From positions 3,410,001-3,474,000 of the forward strand of contig NZ_LT629797.1 of NCBI RefSeq assembly GCF_900106015.1: a stretch of 64,000 nucleotides of DNA. Reading direction: 5' to 3'. This stretch comes from Pseudomonas sihuiensis. GTDB taxonomy: Bacteria; Pseudomonadota; Gammaproteobacteria; Pseudomonadales; Pseudomonadaceae. This document shows, one piece after another, positions 8,857-18,237 of this stretch. Every line of letters begins with the position of its first letter. Positions within the stretch are counted from its first letter, which is position 1. The notes below the pieces were generated by a model, which did no database searches, was not told the DNA's origin, and saw nothing but the letters and a program-made list of their open reading frames with translations. A program made the translations under genes and the position numbers.

Positions 8857-10182
8857 TCAGAGCCAGCCCAGAAATTGGGCGAGGTAGGCCAGGGGGATGG
8901 CCAACAGCAGGCTGAGCAGGGTGCGCTGCAGCCAGATCAGCAGCAGATGGCCCAGGCTCAGGGGAATTCGCGTGGCCAGCACGCAGGGAATCGAGGCAGA
9001 CAGAAACAGCACGCTGCTGACCGAAACGATGGCGGTGACGAACTTCACCAGCACGTCGGCATCCTTGAGCAGCATCGCCGGCAGGAACATTTCCGCCAGG
9101 CCGGCGGAGATGGCGCGGGCCACCTGCATCGGCTCGTCCAGGCCGAACAGCCAGGTCAGCGGGTAGAGCAGCACGCCGAGGGCATCGAACAGCGGCGTGT
9201 ACTTGGCGGCGAGCAAGCCGAGCAGGCCGACGGCGAGAATGCTCGGCAGGATGGCGGCGGTCATGCGCAGGCCATCGACGAAGGTTTCGCGCAGCGCCGA
9301 GCCCAGCGATGGCGCATTGCTGGCCTGCTGCATGCCGGCGCGCCAGGCACTGCCCAGGCGGCTTTCACCGGGTTGCAGCTGCGCCTCGGGCGTAGATTCG
9401 GACGGCAGGCGCGACAGCGGGTAGATGCGCGCGCTGATCGCGGTGACGGCGAAGGTCACCGCCATGGCGCCCCAGAAATACAGGTTCCACTGACCCATCA
9501 GGCCCAGGGTCTTGGCGATGATAACCATGAACGGCGCCGAGACAGTGGAGAAGCCGGTGGCGATGATCGCCGCCTCGCGCACGCTGTAATGGCCCTGCTG
9601 GTACATGCGGTCGGTGATCAACAGGCCCACCGAGTAGCTGCCGACGAAGGATGCCACGGCGTCGATGGCCGACTTGCCCGGTGTGCGCCAGATCGGCCGC
9701 ATCACCGGCTGCATCAGCACGCCGATCAGCTCCAGCAGGCCGAAGCCGATCAGGAACACCAGCGCCAGCGAACCCAGCGGCACGATTAGCGCCAGGCTTA
9801 GCACCAGCTTCTCGAACAGAAACGGCAGCATGTCCGGCTGGTACAGCGCCTGCGGGCCGAGCTGCAGCAGATAGGCGGCGCCGATCAGCAGGCCGAACAC
9901 CTTGAGCACGCTGAACACCGTGTGGGTCAGGCTGCGCCGCCAACTGCCGTCGAGCCAGGGAGCGACCGCGCCGTAGAGCATGAACAGCAACGCCACGCCG
10001 ACCACCAGCGGCCGCGCGTGCAGTTGCAGGGCGCTGGCGGCGTGGTCGAGGAGGATGGTCGAGCGCCCGGCGATCTCGAACGGCACGAAGAACAGCAACA
10101 GGCCGATCAGGCTGTAGCCCAGCAGGCGCGCCAATGCGCGCGAGCGCGACACGCCAGCGCTCAAAGGCAGGGACTCAGACAT
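8857..10182 (-). CDS. YjiH-family membrane protein (nucleoside-recognition/Gate domain), putative hut-linked transporter
   Basis: 441 residues with many hydrophobic segments, including LIGLLLFFVPFEI near 28, VVGVALLFMLYGAV near 62, SLALVFLIGFGLLELIGV near 150 and ILPSILAVGLLGLLAA near 320. SVGLLITDRMYQQGHYSVREAAIIATGFSTVS is typical of Gate/YjiH proteins (quoted as a segment at about 183-214). It sits between hutG and hutU in the operon (38 and 80 bp gaps), where other pseudomonads usually carry a HutT amino-acid permease. Transport of histidine, urocanate or a breakdown product is therefore a reasonable inference, not demonstrated. Confidence 0.85.
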   Translation of the reverse strand: MSESLPLSAGVSRSRALARLLGYSLIGLLLFFVPFEIAGRSTILLDHAASALQLHARPLVVGVALLFMLYGAVAPWLDGSWRRSLTHTVFSVLKVFGLLIGAAYLLQLGPQALYQPDMLPFLFEKLVLSLALIVPLGSLALVFLIGFGLLELIGVLMQPVMRPIWRTPGKSAIDAVASFVGSYSVGLLITDRMYQQGHYSVREAAIIATGFSTVSAPFMVIIAKTLGLMGQWNLYFWGAMAVTFAVTAISARIYPLSRLPSESTPEAQLQPGESRLGSAWRAGMQQASNAPSLGSALRETFVDGLRMTAAILPSILAVGLLGLLAAKYTPLFDALGVLLYPLTWLFGLDEPMQVARAISAGLAEMFLPAMLLKDADVLVKFVTAIVSVSSVLFLSASIPCVLATRIPLSLGHLLLIWLQRTLLSLLLAIPLAYLAQFLGWL

Positions 10183-10262
10183 GACGCGGCTCCTGGCCGC
10201 AGCGGGCGGTAATGAACATCGGGGTTTCCTCGTAGTTGTTGTTGTGCGGGAAAGCGTCGAGC

Positions 10263-11198
10263 TCAGAGGCTGAGCAGATGAATCAGCCGCGCCGCCACCT
10301 TGGCGGTGCGGTTGTCGATGTCGTAGTCGGGGTTGATCTCGGCCAGGTCTGCCAGGCGCAGCTTGCCGCTGGCCTTGAGCCGTTCGAGCAGCGGCTCCAG
10401 CAGCTCAAGGCGCACGCCACGGGCTGCTGGCGCGCTGACGCCCGGCGCCTCGCAGGCCGGCAGCACGTCGATGTCGATGGTCAGATAGAGCGCGTCGCAC
10501 TCGGCGGCGAAGGCGTCCAGCTCGGCGCCGATGCTCTCCAGGGTCGACTCGCGAATCTGGTGATCCTCGCGCACCAGCACGTTCAGCTCGGCCGCACGAG
10601 CGAACAGCGCGCGGGTGTTGCTGGCGCGGCTGACGCCCAGGCAGGCGTAGCGGAACGGCCAGCCGCGTGCGGCACACTGCTCGGCGATCTGCGCGAAGGG
10701 TGTGCCGGAGGAATGCACATGGGCCGGGTCGCGCAGGTCGAAATGGGCGTCGAAATTGATGATGCCGATACGAGGGGCAGGATTGCCAGACAGATGCTCG
10801 GCCAGGCCCGACCAACTGCCGAAGGCCACTTCATGACCGCCACCGATTACCAGCGGCAGATGGCCGACATCCAGCAGCGCGCAGACGTTACGACCGAGGC
10901 GGGCCTGCGCCGCTTCCAGGTCGCCGTCTTCGCAGGTCACGTCACCGGCGTCATAGGCCGGTGCCTGACGATGCCAGGCCAGGTTGGCCAGCGCCTTTCG
11001 TACGCTTTGCGGCGCAGCGGCAGCACCGACGCGGCCATGGTTGCGGCGCACGCCCTCGTCGCAGGCGAACCCCAGCAGGGCCAGGCCCGGCTGGCTGTCT
11101 TCGGCGAGTGCGCGGATGCGCTGGTGCCAGCGCGCGCTGTCGGTTTCCGGGTCGGTACGACCGCTCCAGGCAGCCATGCTGTGACGATCAGCGAGCAT
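10263..11198 (-). CDS. hutG: Formimidoylglutamase
   Basis: 311 residues of the arginase/agmatinase (ureohydrolase) fold. It hydrolyses N-formimidoyl-L-glutamate to glutamate and formamide. Mn2+-binding motifs are visible: GGGHE near 135, NFDAHFDLR near 160, and [10 protein letters not shown] near 245. The longer ORF extends upstream, but ATG at 11198 is chosen because CGGAG precedes it and it overlaps the hutI stop by 11 nt, which fits translational coupling. This implies the direct one-step route from formiminoglutamate to glutamate; no hutF is in the window. Confidence 0.95.
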   Translation of the reverse strand: MLADRHSMAAWSGRTDPETDSARWHQRIRALAEDSQPGLALLGFACDEGVRRNHGRVGAAAAPQSVRKALANLAWHRQAPAYDAGDVTCEDGDLEAAQARLGRNVCALLDVGHLPLVIGGGHEVAFGSWSGLAEHLSGNPAPRIGIINFDAHFDLRDPAHVHSSGTPFAQIAEQCAARGWPFRYACLGVSRASNTRALFARAAELNVLVREDHQIRESTLESIGAELDAFAAECDALYLTIDIDVLPACEAPGVSAPAARGVRLELLEPLLERLKASGKLRLADLAEINPDYDIDNRTAKVAARLIHLLSL

Positions 11199-12405
11199 GA
11201 GTAATGGCTCCGTTGAAAACGCGCTGACGCAGGCGCCCGGCCTGCACCGCGTAGGCCAGTTCGGCCGGTTGCTGGATATCCCACAGGCACAGATCCGCTG
11301 GCGCGCCGACCGCGATGCGGCCGAGGTCGGGCAGGCCGAGGGCGCGGGCGCCATGGGCGGTCATGCCGGCCAGGGCTTCGCGCGGGGTCAGGCGAAACAG
11401 GGTGCAGGCCAGGTTGGCCATCAGCGTGGGCATGCAGATCGGCGAGGTGCCGGGGTTGGCGTCGCTGGCCACGGCCATCGGTACGCCGTACTGGCGCAGC
11501 AGTTCGATGGGCGGCAGCTGGGTTTCGCGGAGCACGTGGAAGGCGCCGGGCAGCAGAACAGCGACGGTGCCGGCCTCGGCCATGGCGCGCACGCCGGCCT
11601 CATCCAGGTATTCGATATGGTCGACAGACAGCGCACCGTAACGTGCGGCCAGGGCGCTGCCGCCCAGATTGGACAGCTGCTCGGCATGGGCCTTGATCGC
11701 CAGACCATGGGCCTGAGCGGCCTGGTAGATACGTTCGCACTGCGCCGGGGAAAAGCCGATGCCTTCGCAGAACACGTCCACCGCATCGGCCAGGCCTTCC
11801 GCTGCGGCGGCCGGAATCATCTCGTCGCAGACCAGGCTTACGTAGTCGTCGGCGCGGCCGGCGTATTCCGGCGGCAGCGCGTGGGCGCCGAGCAGCGTGG
11901 TGAGCACGCGCACCGGGCGCAGCTGGCCGAGGCGACGGGCCACGCGCAGCATCTTCAACTCACTTTCGACGGTCAGGCCGTAACCGGACTTGATCTCCAC
12001 CGTGGTCACGCCATCGGCCAGCAGCGCATCGAGGCGCGGCAGGCTGGCGGCGATCAGCTCGTCCTCGCTGGCCGCGCGAGTGGCGCGCACGCTGCTGAGG
12101 ATGCCGCCGCCGTTGCGGGCGATGGTTTCGTAGCTGACGCCTTCCAGGCGCTGCTCGAACTCTCCAGCGCGGTTGCCGGCATAAACCAGATGGGTGTGGC
12201 AATCGACCAGGCCTGGGGTCATCACGCCGCCACGCCCAGCTTCGACTGCACCCTGAGCCAGCGCCTCGTCGAAGGTGCGTGACGGCCAAAGACCGGCAAT
12301 GCGACCGTCCTCGACCAGTACGTTCATCGCCTCGTCCAGCTGCGCCAGGCCATCGAAGACCTGCACATCGCGCCAGAGCTGTTTCGAGGTGGAATGCATC
12401 GGCAT
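11188..12405 (-). CDS. hutI: Imidazolonepropionase
   Basis: 405 residues of the amidohydrolase superfamily. It opens imidazolonepropionate to N-formimidoylglutamate. Metal ligands are seen in [10 protein letters not shown] near 75, KAHAEQ near 245 and the Asp in [10 protein letters not shown] near 320, with DHIEYLDE between. GGGAG precedes the ATG. It is the first gene of the leftward hut operon, and a HutC-type dyad lies 20 bp upstream of its start. It overlaps hutG by 11 nt. Confidence 0.97.
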   Translation of the reverse strand: MPMHSTSKQLWRDVQVFDGLAQLDEAMNVLVEDGRIAGLWPSRTFDEALAQGAVEAGRGGVMTPGLVDCHTHLVYAGNRAGEFEQRLEGVSYETIARNGGGILSSVRATRAASEDELIAASLPRLDALLADGVTTVEIKSGYGLTVESELKMLRVARRLGQLRPVRVLTTLLGAHALPPEYAGRADDYVSLVCDEMIPAAAAEGLADAVDVFCEGIGFSPAQCERIYQAAQAHGLAIKAHAEQLSNLGGSALAARYGALSVDHIEYLDEAGVRAMAEAGTVAVLLPGAFHVLRETQLPPIELLRQYGVPMAVASDANPGTSPICMPTLMANLACTLFRLTPREALAGMTAHGARALGLPDLGRIAVGAPADLCLWDIQQPAELAYAVQAGRLRQRVFNGAITHAR

Positions 12406-12424
12406 GGGATTCTCCCGGCTTGTT

Positions 12425-12436
12425 TTGTATATACAA
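12425..12436. promoter_or_regulatory. HutC operator before hutI
   Basis: TTGTATATACAA is a perfect 12-bp palindrome 20 bp upstream of hutI, placed where it would block the promoter. HutC of pseudomonads is known to bind TGTATA-containing dyads, so this is the probable repression site of the leftward operon. Confidence 0.75.
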
Positions 12437-12598
12437 TATGAGTGGATCGAATCGGCGTCAAGCTGTCAGCAACGGCCTGACCTTATGATCACAAGACCTG
12501 GCAAGACGGCTTGATACCCTGAATAGAGCGTTACCGGCCTCTATTTGGAGACATCTTCGCCGACCCTGTGATCGGAACCGTTTGTCGCCTAGCCTTTA

Positions 12599-12606
12599 TG
12601 TATACA
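12599..12606. promoter_or_regulatory. HutC-type dyad before hutD
   Basis: The palindrome TGTATACA lies 15 bp before the hutD ATG, matching the core of the hutI operator. It suggests that hutD is induced together with the main hut operon. Confidence 0.55.
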
Positions 12607-12620
12607 CATTTGGAGAGATC

Positions 12621-13211
12621 ATGCCCTGCACCCTGCTCGACCCCACAACTGCCCGCGCAATGCCCTGGAAGAACGGTGGCGGCTCCACCGTGGAATTGGC
12701 TATTTCGCCAGCGGATGCCGGCCTGGAGGATTTCGCCTGGCGCATCAGCACTGCGCAGGTGGCGGTGGATGGTGCCTTTTCCAGCTTCCCGGGCATCGAC
12801 CGCAGCTTGGCCGTGCTCGCCGGTAACGGCGTGTGCCTGCAACGCGCCGACGGGCAGCGCGAAATGCTGCTCAGCGGTGGCGCCATAGCCGTGTTCGGCG
12901 GTGAAGAAGCGATCAGCGCCCATCTGCTGGACGGCCCGATCACCGATCTCAACCTGATGACGCGACGCGGCGTCTGGAAGCATGAGTTGCAGTTGCTTGA
13001 GTGGCAGGGCGAACAGGCGCTGCAGAACGATGCCGAGATTTTGCTGCTGTGGAATGCCGCGCCCGAAGCTCTGCACTATCAACTGCCAGAGGGCGGTCAG
13101 CAGGTGCTGGCAGCACACAGTGGTGTGCTGCTGGAGAACGAGCAGGGGCGCCTCACACTGGAAAGTGATCAGCCATCGCTACTCTACGTTAGCCGAATGC
13201 GCAGAGGCTGA
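12621..13211 (+). CDS. hutD: HutD family protein
   Basis: 196 residues of a cupin-like fold. The diagnostic start RAMPWKNGGGSTVELAISP and FAWRISTAQVA are present, with DGPITDLNLMTRRG in the middle. HutD is linked to histidine catabolism; it is thought to bind formylated hut intermediates and set an upper limit on pathway flux, with no demonstrated enzyme activity. ATG at 12621 is preferred over the ORF start at 12582 because TGGAGAG lies 3-9 nt before it and the HutC-type dyad would otherwise fall in the coding region. It diverges from hutI. Confidence 0.93.
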   Translation: MPCTLLDPTTARAMPWKNGGGSTVELAISPADAGLEDFAWRISTAQVAVDGAFSSFPGIDRSLAVLAGNGVCLQRADGQREMLLSGGAIAVFGGEEAISAHLLDGPITDLNLMTRRGVWKHELQLLEWQGEQALQNDAEILLLWNAAPEALHYQLPEGGQQVLAAHSGVLLENEQGRLTLESDQPSLLYVSRMRRG

Positions 13212-13333
13212 GCACCAGAAGAACTGCGGGACGCCAAAAGCGACGCCCACACGATGCCAATGCGCCATCGCGTCGGTATCTGACCGCTGACCGTCGCTCT
13301 CACCCATTACCTCCCCCCTCACCTCCGTACCCT

Positions 13334-13364
13334 CCCCCGGGTTCGCCGAATGCGAACTCGGGGG
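13334..13364. terminator. Strong GC hairpin between hutD and oprD-like gene
   Basis: CCCCCGGGTTCGC and GCGAACTCGGGGG pair with one G-T, loop of 5. No clear T run follows, so it may be a terminator, an attenuator or a palindromic repeat. Confidence 0.45.
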
Positions 13365-13480
13365 ATTCGCTGCTTCACGGCCAGCACATCGGCCCTTTCA
13401 ACACTCTCGCCAACCAAGGGAGGACGCGACACCCCTTTCTCTGCCGCCAACGATGTCTAAAAACATACGGAGAGCAAGCC

Positions 13481-14785
13481 ATGTCATTTCGCAGAAAAAC
13501 ACTACTGGCCCTGGCCATCAGCACCGCAACGGGGGCACCACTGGCCTTGGCCAGTCAGGCCGAAAGCCAGGGTTTCATCGAAGACAGCCACCTGAAGTTC
13601 ATGACCCGCAACCTCTACTGGAATCACGATCGCCATGGCGGTGCTGATGACCGGCGCGAATGGGGCCAAGGTTTTCGCCTCGACTACACCTCCGGCTATA
13701 CCCAGGGCACCCTTGGCTTCGGCGTCGACCTGAGCGCCTATTCGGCGATCAAGCTCGATGGTGGTCGTGGATACTCTGGACAGGCGGGCGTACTGGTACC
13801 GGATGGCGAAGGCACCAAGGACGCAGCAGGCTCTGCCGGCGCCTCGGTGAAGATGCGCCTGTCCAACACCGAACTGCGTTATGGCAACAACCTGCGTCCT
13901 TACAACCCGGTTTTCGCACCGGCCGATGCGCGCCTGGTTCCGGGCACCGCTACCGGATTCTGGCTGACCAGTTCAGAGTGGGCAGGCCTGGACCTCGAAG
14001 CCGGACACATGACCGCCTCCAAGGACTTCAACAGCACAAACAGCGACGATGATTTCCACGCATCCTACGCCGGCGTCAGCACGGATACCGTGGACTTCGT
14101 CGGCGGCAACTACGCCATCACCGACAACCTCAGCGTCAGCCTCTATGGCTCGGAGTACAAGGACATCTGGCGTCAGTACTACGCCAACACCAACTACACC
14201 TACTCGCTGAGTGACGATCAGAGCCTGAACTTCGACTTCAACATCTATCGCTCGAATGACGAAGGTCGCAAGCTGGCCGGCGAGATCGGCGTCACCGCCT
14301 GGTCGTTCGCCGCCGCTTACACCGTCGGCGCGCACACCTTCAAGGTGACTCACCAACGCATCAATGGCGACCAGCCATTCGACTACCTGGGCATGGGGCC
14401 AGGCACTTTCCATGATTCCATCTACCTGGCCAACTCCTCGCAACTGGTGGATTTCAACGGCCCGAACGAACGCTCCTGGGGTCTGTTCTACGACCTCAAC
14501 ATGGCCAGCTATGGCGTGCCCGGTCTGACCTTCCACGCCCGCTACATCCGTGGTACCGACGTCGATGGCAGCAAGATGGATCCGAGCAGCCCCTACGCCT
14601 ACTACGCTGACAGCGAAGACCACTGGGAACGCGATCTCGCCGTGGGCTATGTGGTGCAGAGTGGCCCGGCCAAGGACCTGTCCTTCAAGTTGCGTCAGGC
14701 CACCCACCGTATCGGCAACGGCAAGTCCGACGTGTCCTCAGATCAGGTTCGCCTGATCATCGAGTTCCCGTACGAGATTTTCTGA
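13481..14785 (+). CDS. OprD-family outer-membrane porin
   Basis: 434 residues. A signal peptide of about 24 residues ends at LALA-SQ. The mature protein begins in OprD style (GFIEDSHLKFMTRNLYWNHD) and continues with alternating beta strands; RREWGQGFRLDYTSGYT is the typical first hairpin. It ends in Phe, as outer-membrane beta barrels do. OprD porins admit specific small substrates such as basic amino acids or aromatic acids. Its position just after hutD on the same strand makes histidine or a related compound plausible, but specificity cannot be read from sequence. A GGAG precedes the ATG, and a strong terminator follows. Confidence 0.93.
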   Translation: MSFRRKTLLALAISTATGAPLALASQAESQGFIEDSHLKFMTRNLYWNHDRHGGADDRREWGQGFRLDYTSGYTQGTLGFGVDLSAYSAIKLDGGRGYSGQAGVLVPDGEGTKDAAGSAGASVKMRLSNTELRYGNNLRPYNPVFAPADARLVPGTATGFWLTSSEWAGLDLEAGHMTASKDFNSTNSDDDFHASYAGVSTDTVDFVGGNYAITDNLSVSLYGSEYKDIWRQYYANTNYTYSLSDDQSLNFDFNIYRSNDEGRKLAGEIGVTAWSFAAAYTVGAHTFKVTHQRINGDQPFDYLGMGPGTFHDSIYLANSSQLVDFNGPNERSWGLFYDLNMASYGVPGLTFHARYIRGTDVDGSKMDPSSPYAYYADSEDHWERDLAVGYVVQSGPAKDLSFKLRQATHRIGNGKSDVSSDQVRLIIEFPYEIF

Positions 14786-14798
14786 CCCTGTAAATGCA

Positions 14799-14826
14799 CA
14801 AGCCCCGGCACTCAGGCCGGGGCTTG
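14799..14826. terminator. Terminator between the porin and an acyl-CoA dehydrogenase
   Basis: AAGCCCCGGC-ACTCAG-GCCGGGGCTT, a perfect 10-bp stem extendable by one pair. It lies between two convergent genes and probably serves both. Confidence 0.75.
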
Positions 14827-14844
14827 CGTACGCACCACACAGGA

Positions 14845-16623
14845 TCAGAACTGCGCAGCATCCAACAGATACAGCGACTCGCTACCGGCCTTGACCGACG
14901 CACTCAGCGAGTGAATGCGCGGCAGCAGGCGGGCGAAGTAGAAGCGCACGGTACCCAGCTTGCTGGCGTAGAACTCGTCCTGCCCTTCCTTGCCCAGCGC
15001 GGCACGCGCCATCAAGGCCCACATGTAGGCATAGGCGGTGTAGCCGAACACGTGCAGGTACTCCACCGAGGCCGCACCGATCTCGTTGGGATTGCCCTTG
15101 GCACGATCCAGCACCCAGGCGGTCAGCTCGTCGAGGTTCTGCACAGCCGCCGCCAGCGGCTTGGTGAACTCGTCGAGATTGGCATCGGCCGAAGCGACGA
15201 AGGCCTTGATCTCGTCGGCCAGGTGCTTGTAGAAGCTGCCGCCGCTGCCGACGATCTTGCGCCCCATCAGGTCCAGCGACTGGATGCCGTTGGTGCCTTC
15301 GTAGATCTGGGTGATGCGGCAGTCGCGCACCAGCTGCTCCTGGCCCCACTCACGGATGAAGCCGTGGCCGCCGAAGATCTGCTGGCCATGCACGGTGGTT
15401 TCCAGCGCCATGTCGGTGAGGAAGGCCTTGGCCACCGGCGTCAGCAGGGCGACCAGCTCGTCGGCACGCTTGGCGGTGTCCTTGTCCTCACTGTACTTGG
15501 CGGTATCGAGCTGCATGGCGACGTAGCTGGAGAAGGCGCGACCACCCTCGTTCAGCGCCTTCATGGTCAGCAGCATACGACGCACGTCCGGGTGCACGAT
15601 GATCGGGTCGGCGGCTTTGTCCTTGGCCACCGGGCCGGTTGGTGCGCGGCTCTGGATGCGCTCGCGGGCGTATTCGACGGCGCTCTGGTAGCTGCGCTCG
15701 CCCAGGGCCAGGCCCTGGATGCCAACGCCCAGGCGCTCGTAGTTCATCATGGTGAACATGGCGTTGAGGCCCTTGTTCACCTCGCCGACCAGGTAACCGG
15801 TGGCGCCGTCGAAGTTCATCACGCAGGTGGCCGAAGCCTTGATGCCCATCTTGTGCTCGATGGAGCCGCAGCCCAGCGCGTTTTTCTCACCGAGGGAGCC
15901 GTCGGCATTGACCATGACCTTGGGCACGATGAACAGCGAAATGCCTTTCGGCCCGGCCGGTGCGTCCGGCAGCTTGGCCAGCACCAGATGAATGATGTTC
16001 TCGGTCAGATCGTGCTCACCGCCGGTGATGAAGATCTTGGTGCCGCTGATCTTGTAGCTGCCATCTGCCTGGGGTTCGGCCTTGGTGCGGATGATGCCCA
16101 GGTCGGTGCCGGCGTGCGGCTCGGTCAGGCACATGGAACCCGCCCAGACGCCGGCGTACATGTTCGGCAGGTACTGCGCCTTCAGCTCTTCACTGGCGTG
16201 GTTGAGGATCGACAGGCAGGCGCCGGCGGTCAGCATCGGATACAGACCGAAGGACAGGTTGGCCGAATTGACCATCTCCTCGACCTGGGCGCCGATCACC
16301 TTGGGCATGCCCATGCCGCCGAACTCCGGCGAACCGCCGACACCGACCCAGCCGCCTTCGGCGTAGGTCTGGTAGGCCTCGGGGAAACCGGCCGGGGTTT
16401 TCACCGCGCCGTTGTCCCAGGAGCAGCCCTCTTCGTCACCGCTACGGTTCAGCGGGGCGATGCTGCCCGCGGTGACTTTGCCAGCTTCTTCCAGGATGGC
16501 ACTGGCGGTATCGGCATCGACCACCTCGGCCAGGGCCGGCAGCTCGGCCCAGAGCTTGGAGACTTCGAATACTTCATTGAGCACGAAGCGCATGTCGCGC
16601 AGGGGGGCTTTGTAATCGGCCAT
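14845..16623 (-). CDS. Acyl-CoA dehydrogenase (FadE/DmdC-like, about 600 residues)
   Basis: 592 residues, the longer acyl-CoA dehydrogenase form found next to each other in pseudomonads. The N-terminal extension begins [17 protein letters not shown]. The FAD/substrate signatures are GSMCLTEPHAGTDLG near 165 and KISGTKIFITGGEHD near 192; the C-terminal alpha domain has QIFGGHGFIREWGQEQLVRD near 430 and QIYEGTNGIQ. It introduces the first double bond during beta-oxidation of an acyl-CoA. A close paralogue is at 18238, with a diguanylate cyclase between. Chain-length preference is unknown. Confidence 0.93.
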   Translation of the reverse strand: MADYKAPLRDMRFVLNEVFEVSKLWAELPALAEVVDADTASAILEEAGKVTAGSIAPLNRSGDEEGCSWDNGAVKTPAGFPEAYQTYAEGGWVGVGGSPEFGGMGMPKVIGAQVEEMVNSANLSFGLYPMLTAGACLSILNHASEELKAQYLPNMYAGVWAGSMCLTEPHAGTDLGIIRTKAEPQADGSYKISGTKIFITGGEHDLTENIIHLVLAKLPDAPAGPKGISLFIVPKVMVNADGSLGEKNALGCGSIEHKMGIKASATCVMNFDGATGYLVGEVNKGLNAMFTMMNYERLGVGIQGLALGERSYQSAVEYARERIQSRAPTGPVAKDKAADPIIVHPDVRRMLLTMKALNEGGRAFSSYVAMQLDTAKYSEDKDTAKRADELVALLTPVAKAFLTDMALETTVHGQQIFGGHGFIREWGQEQLVRDCRITQIYEGTNGIQSLDLMGRKIVGSGGSFYKHLADEIKAFVASADANLDEFTKPLAAAVQNLDELTAWVLDRAKGNPNEIGAASVEYLHVFGYTAYAYMWALMARAALGKEGQDEFYASKLGTVRFYFARLLPRIHSLSASVKAGSESLYLLDAAQF

Positions 16624-16787
16624 GACACATCCTCGAAAACGGACTTACGTGAGAGGGCCGAGTTTACTTGAACAACTTTATAGACACATAGGGTCTTGTT
16701 GTGACCAGTAATTCACAGCCAGTCACTAACTATCTGATTGACTGAGGCCAAGGAAAACCTCTGCTGACCGCTCGTCTGCCAGCGCAG

Positions 16788-18107
16788 CTATTCGCGCCCG
16801 GAGGCCAGCTTCACAGCCCCGCGACGCTGGCCGGCGCTACGGATGCAATTGCGCCCGGCGGCCTTGGCGCTGTACAGCGCCTTGTCCGCCTCCTTGATCA
16901 CTTCCTGCGGCGTGCGTTGCTCGGCCTGACGTTCGGCGACGCCCATGCTCACGGTCACCGACACCTCGCTGGCGGCCTTGCCGGCCCGGCGCTGCTTGCC
17001 TTCGCGGTCATCACGCGGGCGGTTTTGCGGATCACGCAGTTGCATGCGGTACTGCTCGATGGCCATACGCACTGCCTCGATGTGCGGCAGGGATTGCTCC
17101 ACGCTCTTGCCGGGAAACAGCAAGGTGAACTCCTCACCGCCATAGCGGTAGGCCTTGCCGCCACCGCCAACCTTGCGCAGCTGACCGGCGACCAGGCGCA
17201 GCACCTGGTCGCCGACATCATGGCCGTGGGTATCGTTGAATTTCTTGAAGTGATCGACGTCGACCATGGCGATCACATAATCACGCCCCAGGCGCTGCAG
17301 GCGCTCGTTGAGCGCCCGCCGCCCAGGCAGCCCGGTGAGCTCGTCACGAAAGGCCATCTGGTAGGCCTCGTGCGCCACTGCAGCCACCAGCATGAGCATC
17401 ACCATGCTGATCATCACCTGCAACGCGTTGGCCAGGATGAACACCTGCGGCAACATCCACAGCAGACCGCACAGCCCCACCAATTGCGCCGCGTGCAGCG
17501 GCCTGGGCTTGCGCAGGTACTGCACTGACAGCGCGATGAAAGCGAGCAGGAACGCCAGATAGACCAGTTGCGCCAGGTTCATCCAGGCACCATGCAGCGA
17601 CGGCCAGTGAATCTGTGCCAGCCAGTCGGCGATACCCTGTGGATAACGGCGCGTCAAGCCGAAAGCCACTGCGCTGACCGCCAGCAGCACCAAGGCGCGG
17701 GCGAACATGTCCTGCGCCAGGTGCGAGCGCTCCTCCCAGCAGCCGTAGAGGGCATAGAGCAGTGGTAGCAACAGGCAGATCAGGTGAAAGACCAGAGCTG
17801 CATCGCCGCGTATCTGGCCATTGTCACGGAAGTGATCGACCTGGATATCCAGCAGGAAGTAGCCGACATACAGCGCCAGCAGCAGAAACACCTCGCGCTG
17901 ACGGCCATAGACCAGACAGAACGCACCGCCGAGCAACAACAGCAGCGTCGGCAATACATTGAACAGGGAGATGAAGAACTCGCTCAGCCCTGGCAGCAGA
18001 GCAGCCACTATCCCACCGGCCAGCAAAGGCAGCGACGAGAAGAAGTGACTGAGGCGCAAATTGGCCGGACGGATCACGCTGACATCCTGGGCGAGAGATG
18101 AATGCAT
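16788..18107 (-). CDS. Membrane-bound diguanylate cyclase (GGDEF)
   Basis: 439 residues. Seven or so hydrophobic segments occupy about 20-245, forming an integral membrane sensor region. The GGDEF domain follows: DELTGLPGRRALNERL near 253, MVDVDHFKKFNDTHGHDVGDQ near 278 and the active-site loop YRYGGEEFTLLFPG near 325. GGEEF indicates probable synthesis of c-di-GMP from GTP. No RxxD inhibitory site is seen ahead of GGEEF. About 30 charged residues (NRPRDDREGKQRRAGK) are inserted before the final strands. It lies between two acyl-CoA dehydrogenase paralogues, all leftward. Confidence 0.93.
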   Translation of the reverse strand: MHSSLAQDVSVIRPANLRLSHFFSSLPLLAGGIVAALLPGLSEFFISLFNVLPTLLLLLGGAFCLVYGRQREVFLLLALYVGYFLLDIQVDHFRDNGQIRGDAALVFHLICLLLPLLYALYGCWEERSHLAQDMFARALVLLAVSAVAFGLTRRYPQGIADWLAQIHWPSLHGAWMNLAQLVYLAFLLAFIALSVQYLRKPRPLHAAQLVGLCGLLWMLPQVFILANALQVMISMVMLMLVAAVAHEAYQMAFRDELTGLPGRRALNERLQRLGRDYVIAMVDVDHFKKFNDTHGHDVGDQVLRLVAGQLRKVGGGGKAYRYGGEEFTLLFPGKSVEQSLPHIEAVRMAIEQYRMQLRDPQNRPRDDREGKQRRAGKAASEVSVTVSMGVAERQAEQRTPQEVIKEADKALYSAKAAGRNCIRSAGQRRGAVKLASGRE

Positions 18108-18177
18108 TCTGCCTGCTTCACCTGTTGAAAACAGCGACAGGATGCGACATTCCCTTCAGTACCCGGCGCAAAAACGA

Positions 18178-18203
18178 CAACGCCGCCCCGAGGGGCGGCG
18201 TTG
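18178..18203 (-). terminator. Terminator of the second acyl-CoA dehydrogenase
   Basis: CAACGCCGCCCC-GA-GGGGCGGCGTTG. On the minus strand it is followed by TTGTCGTTTTT, and it lies about 35 bp after the stop of the dehydrogenase at 18238. Confidence 0.8.
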
Positions 18204-18237
18204 TGATTCAACCGAAAGAGATGGCTCAGAGCCAGTC

